From contig CAMVKN010000008.1 in assembly GCA_947168045.1 (NCBI GenBank), positions 25,839 to 89,838 on the forward strand: a DNA stretch of 64,000 bases. The letters run 5' to 3'. Below the pieces are notes generated by a model that saw only the letters and a list, made by a program, of their open reading frames with translations, was not told the DNA's origin and searched no databases. Of the stretch, positions 9,546 through 18,744 are shown one piece after another; positions within the stretch are counted from its first letter, which is position 1, and each line of letters begins with the position of its first letter. The position numbers were made by a program, and so were the translations under genes. This stretch comes from an uncultured Prevotellaceae bacterium (GTDB taxonomy: Bacteria > Bacteroidota > Bacteroidia > Bacteroidales > Bacteroidaceae).

Positions 9546-10298
9546 ATGTCTACTAACAAAGTAATTTATGCTGTTCTGACCGTGGTCGTCATGGTCACGG
9601 CGTGTGCAGAACAGACCACTGAGTTGTATAACATTCAGGGATCGTCGTCGGTGTCGGTTCTCGACGGTAGCAAGCTCTACCTGAAGGTGCTGATGGGCGA
9701 TGAGATGAAGAACATCGACTCATGCGAGGTGGTGCACGGCGACTTCGGGTTTAGCGGACAGCTGGACTCCACCCGCCTGGCCCTGCTTGCCATTCGCGAT
9801 GGCGGCATGCCCATTGTCATTGAGAAGGGCGACATCATGGTGACCATCGACAAGACGGGCAACAAGGTCAGCGGCTCCCCAATGAACGAGAAGCTCTACG
9901 AGTATATCGACAAGCACATACAGCTGGACAACCAGCGTGGCGAGCTGGGCCACAAGGAGGCTCAGATGATTCTGAACGGGATGGACGAGCGCTCCATCAG
10001 GCAGACGCTTGCCACTGAGAACCAGCGGCTGCTGCATCAGATTGACAGCCTGGAGACGGGCTTCATCCTGGCTAATCTCGACAACGTGCTGGGTCCCTGT
10101 GCCTTTCAGATGCTCACCAACGACTATCCCTATCCGGTGCTGACCCCGCAGATAGAAGAGATTATGGGCAAGGCCACCGACCGTTTTAAGAACGACCCAT
10201 ACGTAAAAGACTACTATTCAAAGGCCCGTGAGATACTGGCACGCATGAAGGGTGAGATAGACAATGACTCCAACTCTCCGGCTGAAACAAATAAGTAA
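9546..10298 (+). CDS. DUF4369-like lipoprotein
   Basis: Lipobox 'VVMVTACAEQ', then 'LDGSKLYLKVL...VVHGDFGFSGQLDS...IEKGDIMVTID' typical of DUF4369. Confidence 0.75.
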   Translation: MSTNKVIYAVLTVVVMVTACAEQTTELYNIQGSSSVSVLDGSKLYLKVLMGDEMKNIDSCEVVHGDFGFSGQLDSTRLALLAIRDGGMPIVIEKGDIMVTIDKTGNKVSGSPMNEKLYEYIDKHIQLDNQRGELGHKEAQMILNGMDERSIRQTLATENQRLLHQIDSLETGFILANLDNVLGPCAFQMLTNDYPYPVLTPQIEEIMGKATDRFKNDPYVKDYYSKAREILARMKGEIDNDSNSPAETNK

Positions 10299-10306
10299 GT
10301 TTTGCA

Positions 10307-11632
10307 ATGAGACAAATTTTGAGCAATGGCACCATAGTCAACGAAGGCAAGTCCTTCGTTGGCTCTGTTATTATAGATGGGGAACATATAGCCGAGGTTA
10401 CCAATGCACCCATTGAACCATTACCCGGCGACCAGATTACCGATGTCAGCGGCTGCTTTGTGCTGCCAGGCATCATTGACAGCCACGTCCACTTCCGTGA
10501 GCCGGGGCTTACCGACAAGGCTGACATGGACACCGAGAGCCAGGCGGCAGCAGCGGGAGGCGTGACCACTTTCTTCGACATGCCCAACACCGTGCCGCAG
10601 ACCACCACGCTGGAGGCCCTGGACGAGAAGTTTGAACTGGCAGCGCGGAAGAGCCACGTAAACTACAGCTTCTTCTTCGGTGCCACCAATGACAACGCAG
10701 ACCTGTTCCCACGGCTCGATGTCCATCACATTCCCGGCATCAAGCTCTTCATGGGCAGTTCGACGGGCAATATGCTCGTTGATGGCGATGAAGCTCTGGA
10801 GCGTATCTTTGCTGAGGCACCGCTACCCCTGATGGCACATTGCGAGGATACAGCCATCATCAATCGTAACATGAAAGCCATGCAGCAGCAGTATGGTGAA
10901 GACCCAGAGGTGTGGGCTCATCAGCTGATACGCAGTGAGGAAGCATGCCTGACGTCCACCCTTAAAGCCATCAGTCTGGCCATCATGCACGAGACCAGGC
11001 TGCACATCGCACATATCAGTACACAAGCCGAACTGGAGATGATTCCAGCTAACTGCCTCCATGTCATCACTGCCGAGGCCACCGTGGGGCACTTGCTCTT
11101 CTCCACCGTCGACTACCAACGGCTTGGCACCCGCATCAAGGTCAACCCCTCCATCAAGAGCGTCATAGACCAGGAGGCCCTGCGACAGGGTCTGACCGAT
11201 GGGCGAATCAGCACCATAGCTACAGATCACGCTCCACACCTTTTGACGCAGAAGAGTGGTGGCAGCCTACGCGCTGCCAGTGGCATGCCATCGATACAGT
11301 TTGCACTGCCCGCCATGCTGGGCCTGGTCAGTGAAGGGGTGCTGACCATTGAGCGTATGGTGGAGCTGATGGCCCATAACCCAGCAATAATCTTCGACGT
11401 CAGGAACAGGGGATTCCTTCGCCCCGGCTATCAGGCCGACATTACCGTGGTAAGGCCTAACAGCCCGTGGACGCTCAACGCCAGTGACATACGGAGCAAG
11501 TGCGGATGGAGCCCCTTTGAAGGACATGAGTTCAACTGGCGCGTAGAGAAGACGCTGTGTAACGGACATATTGTATTCGATGAGGGTAGAGTAGACTCTT
11601 CCTATATCGGACAACCTGTTTCATTCAGATAG
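10307..11632 (+). CDS. pyrC: Dihydroorotase
   Basis: 'PGIIDSHVHFREPGLTDKADMDTES', 'KLFMGSSTG', 'ATDHAPH'. Confidence 0.93.
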   Translation: MRQILSNGTIVNEGKSFVGSVIIDGEHIAEVTNAPIEPLPGDQITDVSGCFVLPGIIDSHVHFREPGLTDKADMDTESQAAAAGGVTTFFDMPNTVPQTTTLEALDEKFELAARKSHVNYSFFFGATNDNADLFPRLDVHHIPGIKLFMGSSTGNMLVDGDEALERIFAEAPLPLMAHCEDTAIINRNMKAMQQQYGEDPEVWAHQLIRSEEACLTSTLKAISLAIMHETRLHIAHISTQAELEMIPANCLHVITAEATVGHLLFSTVDYQRLGTRIKVNPSIKSVIDQEALRQGLTDGRISTIATDHAPHLLTQKSGGSLRAASGMPSIQFALPAMLGLVSEGVLTIERMVELMAHNPAIIFDVRNRGFLRPGYQADITVVRPNSPWTLNASDIRSKCGWSPFEGHEFNWRVEKTLCNGHIVFDEGRVDSSYIGQPVSFR

Positions 11633-11647
11633 TCAGATTGTTATAAT

Positions 11648-12643
11648 ATGCTTTCCATACGATTACTTTTAAAGGTCCTGTACCAGCCTGAAGTTTACGT
11701 CTACATAGGGTGGGGGGTGTTGACCATCCTGTCGCTCATCCTTCTTTTCACTTGGAAGCGTTTCCGCAAGCGGTGGCTGCGCTGGACGCTACTCATTCCG
11801 CTGCTGCTGTGCTGGAAAGTGTTTCTTTGGGGAACCTACGTGGGATTCCAGAAACTGGAGGTTGTCCATGTGGAATATGCCAGCCATGACTTGCCTGAGT
11901 CATTCGACGGCTACAAGATTGTACAGTTCAGCGATGTTCATGTTGGTTCTTATACCGGTTGGCGCCGCAGCATCCTTCAGCGCGCCATTGACAGCATCAA
12001 CGCCCAGCATCCAGACCTTGTGGTGTTCACTGGCGACCTCCAGAACAAAGAGGCATCTGAGATTATTGCCTGCCAGGATATTCTGAGCCAGGTAAAGGCA
12101 CCCGACGGCGTTATCTCAGTCTTGGGCAACCACGACTACCCCATGTATCTGGACACGGCGGCGCTTGGCAGCTTTGGGTGTTACCAGTGTCTGGGACGAA
12201 CCGTTGAGGCCGAGCGAGCATTGGGGTGGAAGGTGCTGATGAATGGTCACATCACCATTCAGCGTGACTCCGCCCACATCATCATAGCAGGCATGGAGAA
12301 CGACGGCGAAGGACGCTTTCCACGCAAAGGCAACATCAGGAATGCCCTTCGTGGCGTCAGCCGCGACGAGTTCGTTGTCATGCTCGAGCACGACCCCACG
12401 TCATGGAAACGCCTCATCCTGCCACACAGCCACGCCCAGCTGACGCTCAGCGGCCACACCCATGGTGGACAGTTATCGCTGTTTGGTTTCTCGCCGGCCA
12501 CCTTCCTCTACAACGAGGTTTATGGCCTATACCGCGCTGGCGACCGAGCCCTGTACGTAACGAAGGGTCTCGGTGGCGTCATACCCATGCGCTATGGAGC
12601 CACCGGCGAGATTGTGACCATCACGCTTCGTAGAAAACCTTAA
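11648..12643 (+). CDS. Membrane-anchored metallophosphoesterase
   Basis: N-terminal TM helices; 'QFSDVHVGSY', 'VFTGDLQN', 'VLGNHDYP', 'LSGHTHGGQ'. Confidence 0.93.
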   Translation: MLSIRLLLKVLYQPEVYVYIGWGVLTILSLILLFTWKRFRKRWLRWTLLIPLLLCWKVFLWGTYVGFQKLEVVHVEYASHDLPESFDGYKIVQFSDVHVGSYTGWRRSILQRAIDSINAQHPDLVVFTGDLQNKEASEIIACQDILSQVKAPDGVISVLGNHDYPMYLDTAALGSFGCYQCLGRTVEAERALGWKVLMNGHITIQRDSAHIIIAGMENDGEGRFPRKGNIRNALRGVSRDEFVVMLEHDPTSWKRLILPHSHAQLTLSGHTHGGQLSLFGFSPATFLYNEVYGLYRAGDRALYVTKGLGGVIPMRYGATGEIVTITLRRKP

Positions 12644-12659
12644 ATCAAAGAGAAGAACA

Positions 12660-13385
12660 ATGAAATACCTTTACCGCATCTATCAGTTGCTGATAGCCCT
12701 GCCCCTGGGACTGCTTGCCACCATCATCACCGCGCTTGTCGTCGTCATAGGCTGTTCCTTGGGAGGGGGGCATTTCTGGGGCTATTATCCTGGACGTCTA
12801 TGGTCGCGTGTCATTCTGTGGCTACTGCTCATACCCGTGAAGGTGGAGGGCCACGCCCAGCTGGAAAAGAATCAGTCATACGTCTTCGTTGCCAACCACC
12901 AGGGAGCCTTTGACATCTTTCTTATCTATGGCTATCTGGGGCGCAACTTCAAGTGGATGATGAAGCAGTCGCTGCGCAAGCTTCCGTTCGTGGGCTGGGC
13001 CTGCGAGAAGTCAAAGCAGATTTTCGTCGACAAGAGTGGCCCCAGTCGCATCAAGAAGACATACGAGGATGCCCGGCGGACGCTCCAGAACGGCACCAGC
13101 GTGACCGTCTTTCCCGAGGGAGCCCGAACTTTCACTGGCAAGATGGGCAACTTCAAGAAGGGCGCCTTTGCACTGGCTGACGAGCTGCAGCTGCCTGTGG
13201 TGCCGATGACTATCAATGGCTCCTTCCATATCATGCCCCGCATGCGTGATGGTCATTTCGTCAACTGGCACCGCCTGCGCCTGACGATTCATCAGCCCGT
13301 CTATCCCGTGGGACAGGGGCCTGACAACGTGCAGGCCACGATGCAACAGGCATACGATGCCATACAGTCGGCACTGGACGCATAG
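12660..13385 (+). CDS. plsC: 1-acyl-sn-glycerol-3-phosphate acyltransferase
   Basis: 'VANHQGAFDIF', 'VFPEGARTF' PlsC motifs. Confidence 0.92.
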   Translation: MKYLYRIYQLLIALPLGLLATIITALVVVIGCSLGGGHFWGYYPGRLWSRVILWLLLIPVKVEGHAQLEKNQSYVFVANHQGAFDIFLIYGYLGRNFKWMMKQSLRKLPFVGWACEKSKQIFVDKSGPSRIKKTYEDARRTLQNGTSVTVFPEGARTFTGKMGNFKKGAFALADELQLPVVPMTINGSFHIMPRMRDGHFVNWHRLRLTIHQPVYPVGQGPDNVQATMQQAYDAIQSALDA

Positions 13386-13405
13386 CGATTCCAGTGCCGT
13401 TTTTA
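13369..13405 (+). terminator. Intrinsic terminator overlapping the plsC stop codon
   Basis: CGGCACTGGA ... TCCAGTGCCG followed by TTTTT. Confidence 0.75.
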
Positions 13406-13481
13406 TACTTGTTTTTCCTTCTTTTTTGCCCTTAGGCACGAAGTTTTTCTAAAATGTGTCGTTTGTTTGCAATAATCTTTG

Positions 13482-13489
13482 TACCTTTG
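13482..13489 (+). promoter_or_regulatory. -7 box (TACCTTTG) upstream of nuo operon
   Basis: TAnnTTTG match 42 nt before nuoA ATG, TTTG repeats upstream. Confidence 0.6.
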
Positions 13490-13530
13490 CAGGCAGATTT
13501 CAAAAAAATTGTTATAACATTAGTTTTTTT

Positions 13531-13881
13531 ATGAATTTCACTTTGTTAGTTACCGTCATTACGACGGGAATTACACTGGTGGCGGCAGCTTACATCATTG
13601 CTAAGCTTATTGGTCCGCGCTCGTATGCAAAGGTGAAAGGCGAGCCTTATGAGAGTGGCATCCCCACGCGTGGCTCGAGCTGGATTCCTATTCATGTGGG
13701 CTACTACCTGTTCGCCATCTTGTTCCTCATGTTTGATGTAGAAACGGTGTTTCTATATCCATGGGCTGTAGTGGTGAAGCAGTTCGGTGCAGCAGCATTG
13801 CTGAGCATCGGATTCTTCCTGTTGGTATTAGTATTTGGCTTGGCATACGCCTGGCGGAAAGGAGCATTGGAATGGAAGTAA
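13531..13881 (+). CDS. nuoA: NADH-quinone oxidoreductase subunit A
   Basis: 'GPRSYAKVKGEPYESGIPTRGSSW...YYLFAILFLMFDVETVFLYPWA'. Confidence 0.95.
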   Translation: MNFTLLVTVITTGITLVAAAYIIAKLIGPRSYAKVKGEPYESGIPTRGSSWIPIHVGYYLFAILFLMFDVETVFLYPWAVVVKQFGAAALLSIGFFLLVLVFGLAYAWRKGALEWK

Positions 13882-14585
13882 AGAAGCCAAAAATCAAGTC
13901 TATTCCCTACGAGGAATGGAAGGATAACGAGTCGCTGGAGAAGATTATCGATGAGCTGCACGAGGGTGGCGTGAACATCATCACCGGTTCGTTGGATCGC
14001 CTCATCAACTGGGGGCGCAGCAACTCGCTGTGGTCGCTTACCTTTGCCACCAGCTGCTGCGGCATCGAGTTCATGGCCTGTGGCTGTGCACGCTACGACT
14101 TCGCACGCTTTGGCTTTGAGGTGACTCGTAACTCTCCCCGCCAGGCTGACCTCATCATGTGCGCCGGTACGATAACCCACAAGATGGCTCCTGCCCTGAA
14201 GCGTCTCTACGACCAGATGGCCGAACCGAAGTACGTCGTTGCCGTGGGCGGTTGCGCCATCAGCGGCGGCCCCTTCAAGTCGAGCTACCATGTCGTGAAA
14301 GGCATTGAGGAAATAGTGCCCGTCGATGTATTCATCCCCGGCTGTCCGCCGCGTCCTGAGGCCATTCTCTATGGCATGATGCAGCTGCAGCGCAAGGTGA
14401 AGATTGAGAAGTTCCTTGGTGGTGCCAACCACAAGCAGACGGCAGAAGAGAGAGAGCTGGGTGTCTCGAATGAGGAGCTGACGTTCCGCAACCAGCTGGG
14501 CGACCATCGCCGTGAGCCCATTGTGGTGACTGAGGTACCCAAGGAGTTTGTTGAAGAATTAAAGAAAGAGGAGGCCGCCGTATGA
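13872..14585 (+). CDS. nuoB: NADH-quinone oxidoreductase subunit B
   Basis: 'LTFATSCCGIEFMA', 'RQADLIMCAGTI', 'VAVGGCAISGGPF', 'FIPGCPPRPEAI'; 10-bp overlap with nuoA. Confidence 0.96.
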   Translation: MEVKKPKIKSIPYEEWKDNESLEKIIDELHEGGVNIITGSLDRLINWGRSNSLWSLTFATSCCGIEFMACGCARYDFARFGFEVTRNSPRQADLIMCAGTITHKMAPALKRLYDQMAEPKYVVAVGGCAISGGPFKSSYHVVKGIEEIVPVDVFIPGCPPRPEAILYGMMQLQRKVKIEKFLGGANHKQTAEERELGVSNEELTFRNQLGDHRREPIVVTEVPKEFVEELKKEEAAV

Positions 14586-16195
14586 AGTTAGAGTTCTTAT
14601 CATTCGATTTTGAGAAGTTCGCAAAGGAAATGCAGAACTTGAAGGAGAAGAAAGGCTTCGACTACCTGATTACCATCGTCGGCGAAGACTTCGGTGGCGA
14701 GGAGGGCCTCGGATGCATCTATATCCTGGAGAACACGAAGACGCATGAGCGCTGCTCGGTGAAGATGCTGGCCAAGACACAGGTGTGTGGCGACGGCATG
14801 TCGAGCAACGGCACCGGCGACACCGACGGGCAGCTCATCCCCTACCTTCCCACCGTATCACACCTCTGGCGCGTGGCTGACCTGCTGGAGCGCGAGGTCT
14901 ACGACTTCTATGGCATCGTGTTCCTCGGCCATCCTGACATGCGCCGTCTCTTCCTGCGCAGCGACTTCAAGGGCTATCCCTTCCGCAAGGACTGGAAGTT
15001 CGACGACAGCTACACCCTGGAGGACGATGACGAGCCCAACTACGGTTTGGAGTATTTCATCGACAAGGATGGTAACCTGCAGTCAAAGCAGAACACCCTG
15101 TTCAACAACGACGACTATGTCATCAACATCGGCCCGCAGCATCCTGCCACCCATGGTGTGCTACGCCTGCAGACCGTGCTCGAGGGCGAGGTAGTCAAGA
15201 AAATCTATCCTCACTTCGGATATATCCACCGCGGTATTGAGAAGATGTGGGAGAGCATGACCTATCCCCAAACTCTTGCTTTAACCGACCGTCTTAACTA
15301 TCTGGGAGCCATGCAGCACCGCCATGCCTTGGTGGGTGTCATTGAGGAGGCCATGGGCGTTGAGCTGACCGACCGAATCAAGTACATCCGCACCATCATG
15401 GACGAGTTGCAGCGTCTCGACTCGCACCTACTGTTCACCTCGTGTGTGGCACAGGACCTGGGAGCCTTGACAGCATTCCTCTATGGCATGCGCGACCGTG
15501 AGCATGTGCTGAACGTGATGGAAGAGACCACTGGTGGCCGTCTGATTCAGAACTATTATAGAATAGGTGGACTACAGGACGACATCGACCCGAACTTCGT
15601 GAAGAACGTGAAGGACCTGGTGAAGTACCTGCGTCCGATGATTCAGGAGTACATGGATGTGTTTGGCGACAATATCATCACCCACAACCGTTTGGAGAAC
15701 TGCGGTCCGATGAGTCTTGACGACTGCATCAGCTATGCCGTGACCGGTCCTGCCGGACGTGCTTCGGGCTGGAAGAACGACGTGCGCAAGAACCATCCCT
15801 ACGACATGTATGACAAGGTGGAGTGGGAGCAGTGCACGCTGGACAGCTGCGACTCCATGGGCCGCTATCTCGTGCACATCAATGAGATGTACCAGAGCTT
15901 GAACATCATCGAGCAACTCATCGACAACATTCCCGAGGGTGACTTCTACGTCAAGCAGAAGCCCATCATCAAGGTGCCCGAGGGACAGTGGTACTATGCT
16001 GTTGAGGGCGTGGCCGGTGAGTTTGGCGTCTATCTCGACTCGCGTGGCGACAAGAGTCCCTATCGCATGAAGATGCGTCCCATGGGTCTCTCGCTCGTTG
16101 GCGCCTTCGACCCCATGCTGCGCGGCCAGAAGATAGCCGACCTCATTGCCACCTGCGCCGCCATCGACGTGGTGATACCCGATATTGACAGGTGA
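14582..16195 (+). CDS. nuoCD: NADH-quinone oxidoreductase subunit C/D fusion
   Basis: NuoC part 'REVYDFYGIVFLGHPDMRRLFL'; NuoD part 'IGPQHPATHGVLRL...YPHFGYIHRGIEKMWE'. Confidence 0.96.
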   Translation: MKLEFLSFDFEKFAKEMQNLKEKKGFDYLITIVGEDFGGEEGLGCIYILENTKTHERCSVKMLAKTQVCGDGMSSNGTGDTDGQLIPYLPTVSHLWRVADLLEREVYDFYGIVFLGHPDMRRLFLRSDFKGYPFRKDWKFDDSYTLEDDDEPNYGLEYFIDKDGNLQSKQNTLFNNDDYVINIGPQHPATHGVLRLQTVLEGEVVKKIYPHFGYIHRGIEKMWESMTYPQTLALTDRLNYLGAMQHRHALVGVIEEAMGVELTDRIKYIRTIMDELQRLDSHLLFTSCVAQDLGALTAFLYGMRDREHVLNVMEETTGGRLIQNYYRIGGLQDDIDPNFVKNVKDLVKYLRPMIQEYMDVFGDNIITHNRLENCGPMSLDDCISYAVTGPAGRASGWKNDVRKNHPYDMYDKVEWEQCTLDSCDSMGRYLVHINEMYQSLNIIEQLIDNIPEGDFYVKQKPIIKVPEGQWYYAVEGVAGEFGVYLDSRGDKSPYRMKMRPMGLSLVGAFDPMLRGQKIADLIATCAAIDVVIPDIDR

Positions 16196-16202
16196 TTTGA
16201 GC

Positions 16203-16244
16203 AATCTCAAATCTCAAAACTCAAATCTCAAATCTTAAATCAAG
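16203..16244 (+). repeat. 7-bp-period array (AATCTCA)n upstream of nuoH
   Basis: aatctca/aatctca/aaactca/aatctca/aatctta/aatcaag, then AAAG-ATG. Confidence 0.85.
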
Positions 16245-16248
16245 AAAG

Positions 16249-17334
16249 ATGTTCGATTTTAGTATAGTAACAACATGGTTTGACCAACTGTTGCGGGTGA
16301 CGATAGGTTGCCCCGACTGGTTGGCAATTACGATTGAGTGCGTCATCATCGGCGCCGTGGTGCTGACGGCCTACGCACTGATAGCCTGCCTGATGATTTT
16401 CATGGAGCGTAAGGTCTGCGCCTACTTCCAGTGCCGTCTGGGCCCGATGCGCGTTGGTCCATGGGGCACGCTGCAAATCTTTGCTGATGTGTTCAAGATG
16501 CTCATCAAGGAGATTTTCTTCGTTGACAAGGCTGACAAGCTGCTCTATGCCCTCGCTCCCGTTCTGGTCATTGTGGCATCGGTAGGTACGTTCTGTTTCC
16601 TGCCCTGGAACAATGGCATGGGCATCCTCGACTTCAACGTGGGACTGTTCCTCATCACCGCTATCTCAAGCATCGGTGTGGTGGGCATTTTCCTCGCTGG
16701 CTGGGCCTCAAACAACAAGTATTCCGTTGTCAGTGCCATGCGTGGCGCCGTGCAGATGATTTCGTATGAGATGTCGCTCTGCCTCTGCCTCATCAGCGCT
16801 GTCGTCCTGACGGGAACGATGCAGGTCAGCGGCATTGTAGAGTATCAGACTGGTCCCTGGAACTGGCTCATCATCAAGGGACACATCCCTGCCATCATCG
16901 CTTTTGTGACATTCCTCATTGCCGGTAACGCCGAGGCCAACCGTGGCCCCTTCGACATGGCTGAGGCTGAGAGCGAGCTGACCGCCGGCCACCACACTGA
17001 GTACAGTGGCATGGGCTTCGGCTTCTTCTACCTGGCTGAGTTCCTCAACCTGTTCATCATCGCTGGCATCGCCACAATGGTGTTCCTCGGTGGCTGGGCT
17101 CCTGTCAATATCGGTATTGATGGCTTCGACACCGTGATGAACTACATCCCAGGCATCGTCTGGTTCTTCGGAAAGACGCTTGGCGTGGTCTGGCTGCTGA
17201 TGTGGGTCAAGTGGACGTTCCCCCGTCTGCGTATCGACCAGATACTGAAGTTGGAATGGAAGTACCTGATGCCCCTGGCACTCATCAACCTCGTGCTGAT
17301 GACGGTGGTTGTGGCCATGGGATGGTATCTTTAA
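16249..17334 (+). CDS. nuoH: NADH-quinone oxidoreductase subunit H
   Basis: 'ERKVCAYFQCRLGPMRVGPWGTLQ', 'NRGPFDMAEAESELTAGHHTEYSGMGFGFFYLAEF'. Confidence 0.96.
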   Translation: MFDFSIVTTWFDQLLRVTIGCPDWLAITIECVIIGAVVLTAYALIACLMIFMERKVCAYFQCRLGPMRVGPWGTLQIFADVFKMLIKEIFFVDKADKLLYALAPVLVIVASVGTFCFLPWNNGMGILDFNVGLFLITAISSIGVVGIFLAGWASNNKYSVVSAMRGAVQMISYEMSLCLCLISAVVLTGTMQVSGIVEYQTGPWNWLIIKGHIPAIIAFVTFLIAGNAEANRGPFDMAEAESELTAGHHTEYSGMGFGFFYLAEFLNLFIIAGIATMVFLGGWAPVNIGIDGFDTVMNYIPGIVWFFGKTLGVVWLLMWVKWTFPRLRIDQILKLEWKYLMPLALINLVLMTVVVAMGWYL

Positions 17335-17356
17335 TCCTATAAAATCATAAAAAGAA

Positions 17357-17902
17357 ATGGAAAAAGAACAATCATATTTTTCTGAGTTAGGGCACGGCGT
17401 GAAGACGCTGGCTACTGGCATGAAGACCACCTGGAAGGAATACTTCAAGGACTTCTTCACCAACAAGTCGACGGAGCAGTACCCTGAGAACCGCAAGACC
17501 ACGCTTCACGTGTCAAAGCGTCATCGTGGACGCTTGGTCTTCAAGCGCGACGAGAATGGTGCCTACAAGTGCACGGCCTGCACCCTGTGTGAGAAGGCTT
17601 GCCCCAACGGCACTATCAAGATTACGGCACACATGCAGGAAGACCCCGAGACGGGCAAGAAGAAGAAGGTGCTGGACGACTATCAGTACGACCTGGGCGA
17701 CTGCATGTTCTGCCAGCTTTGCACCAACGCCTGCAACTTCGATGCCATCGAGTTCACCAACGACTTCGAGAACGCTGTCTTCGACCGCGGCCGTCTGGTG
17801 CTGCATCTCGACAAGGAGCAGTACCAGGGTGGCTCGCTGCCCAACCTCATCGACGGTGGCGCTGAGTGGAAAGCCGGAACGTTTAACACTAAAACAAAGT
17901 AA
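17357..17902 (+). CDS. nuoI: NADH-quinone oxidoreductase subunit I
   Basis: Two 4Fe-4S motifs: 'CTACTLCEKACP' and 'CMFCQLCTNACNFDAI'. Confidence 0.95.
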   Translation: MEKEQSYFSELGHGVKTLATGMKTTWKEYFKDFFTNKSTEQYPENRKTTLHVSKRHRGRLVFKRDENGAYKCTACTLCEKACPNGTIKITAHMQEDPETGKKKKVLDDYQYDLGDCMFCQLCTNACNFDAIEFTNDFENAVFDRGRLVLHLDKEQYQGGSLPNLIDGGAEWKAGTFNTKTK

Positions 17903-17905
17903 GCG

Positions 17906-18427
17906 ATGGGTAATACAATTATGTTTATCATACTCGCGCTCATCATCGTCGGCTCAGCCCTGTTGTGTGTGATGACGACGCGAATCATGCGAGCCGCAAC
18001 ATTCATGTTGTTCGTGCTCTTCGGTGTGGCAGGCATCTATTTCCTGCTTGACTACACCTTCCTTGGTGCTGCCCAGATAGCCATCTATGCCGGTGGCGTG
18101 ACGATGATTTATGTCTTCGCCATCCAGCTGGTCAGCAAACGCACCCTGCAGGGACTGATTGAGCACGTGAAGTGCAGCCGTCTCATTGGCGGCGGACTGG
18201 CAGCCCTGGCCGGACTTGCCGTGGTTACTCTCATCATCCTCAAGGCCGGCTTTGTCATGGACCAGAGCGTGGCCGACGTCGAGGTGCCCATGAATGAGAT
18301 TGGTACTGCCCTCGTAGGCAGTGAGAAGTATCAGTATGTGCTGCCCTTCGAGTTCATCTCGCTGTTCCTGCTGGCATGCATCATCGGTGGCCTCGTAGTG
18401 GCCAGAAAGGAGGAGAAGGACGCATGA
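17906..18427 (+). CDS. nuoJ: NADH-quinone oxidoreductase subunit J
   Basis: Five-TM protein in nuo order, 'AAQIAIYAGGVTMIYVFAIQL'. Confidence 0.93.
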   Translation: MGNTIMFIILALIIVGSALLCVMTTRIMRAATFMLFVLFGVAGIYFLLDYTFLGAAQIAIYAGGVTMIYVFAIQLVSKRTLQGLIEHVKCSRLIGGGLAALAGLAVVTLIILKAGFVMDQSVADVEVPMNEIGTALVGSEKYQYVLPFEFISLFLLACIIGGLVVARKEEKDA

Positions 18428-18735
18428 CTATTCCCGTTGAATGTTACTTCGTGCTGAGTGCGCTGCTGTTCTTCATCGGCGTCTTTGGCTTCGTCACACG
18501 CCGCAACCTCATCGCCATGCTCATCTCGGTTGAGCTGGTGCTGAATGCTGTCGACATCAACTTCGCCGCCATCAACCGTCTGCTCTATCCCAATGGCATG
18601 GAGGGCATGTTCATGACGCTCTTCGTCATTGGCGTCGCAGCTGCTGAGAGCGCCGTGGCCATCGCCATTATCCTCAATGTGTATCGCCACTTCCGTAGCG
18701 ACAGCGTAGACAGTATTACTAACCTTAAGAACTAA
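18424..18735 (+). CDS. nuoK: NADH-quinone oxidoreductase subunit K
   Basis: 'RRNLIAMLISVELVLNAVDINFAA', 'VAAAESAVAIAIILNVYR'; ATGA overlap with nuoJ. Confidence 0.95.
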   Translation: MTIPVECYFVLSALLFFIGVFGFVTRRNLIAMLISVELVLNAVDINFAAINRLLYPNGMEGMFMTLFVIGVAAAESAVAIAIILNVYRHFRSDSVDSITNLKN

Positions 18736-18744
18736 GAGAAGATT

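Noticed and set aside
16203-16244. Short regularly spaced repeats considered as a CRISPR remnant
   Set aside because: Period of 7 bp with no spacers and no cas genes in the window; not CRISPR.
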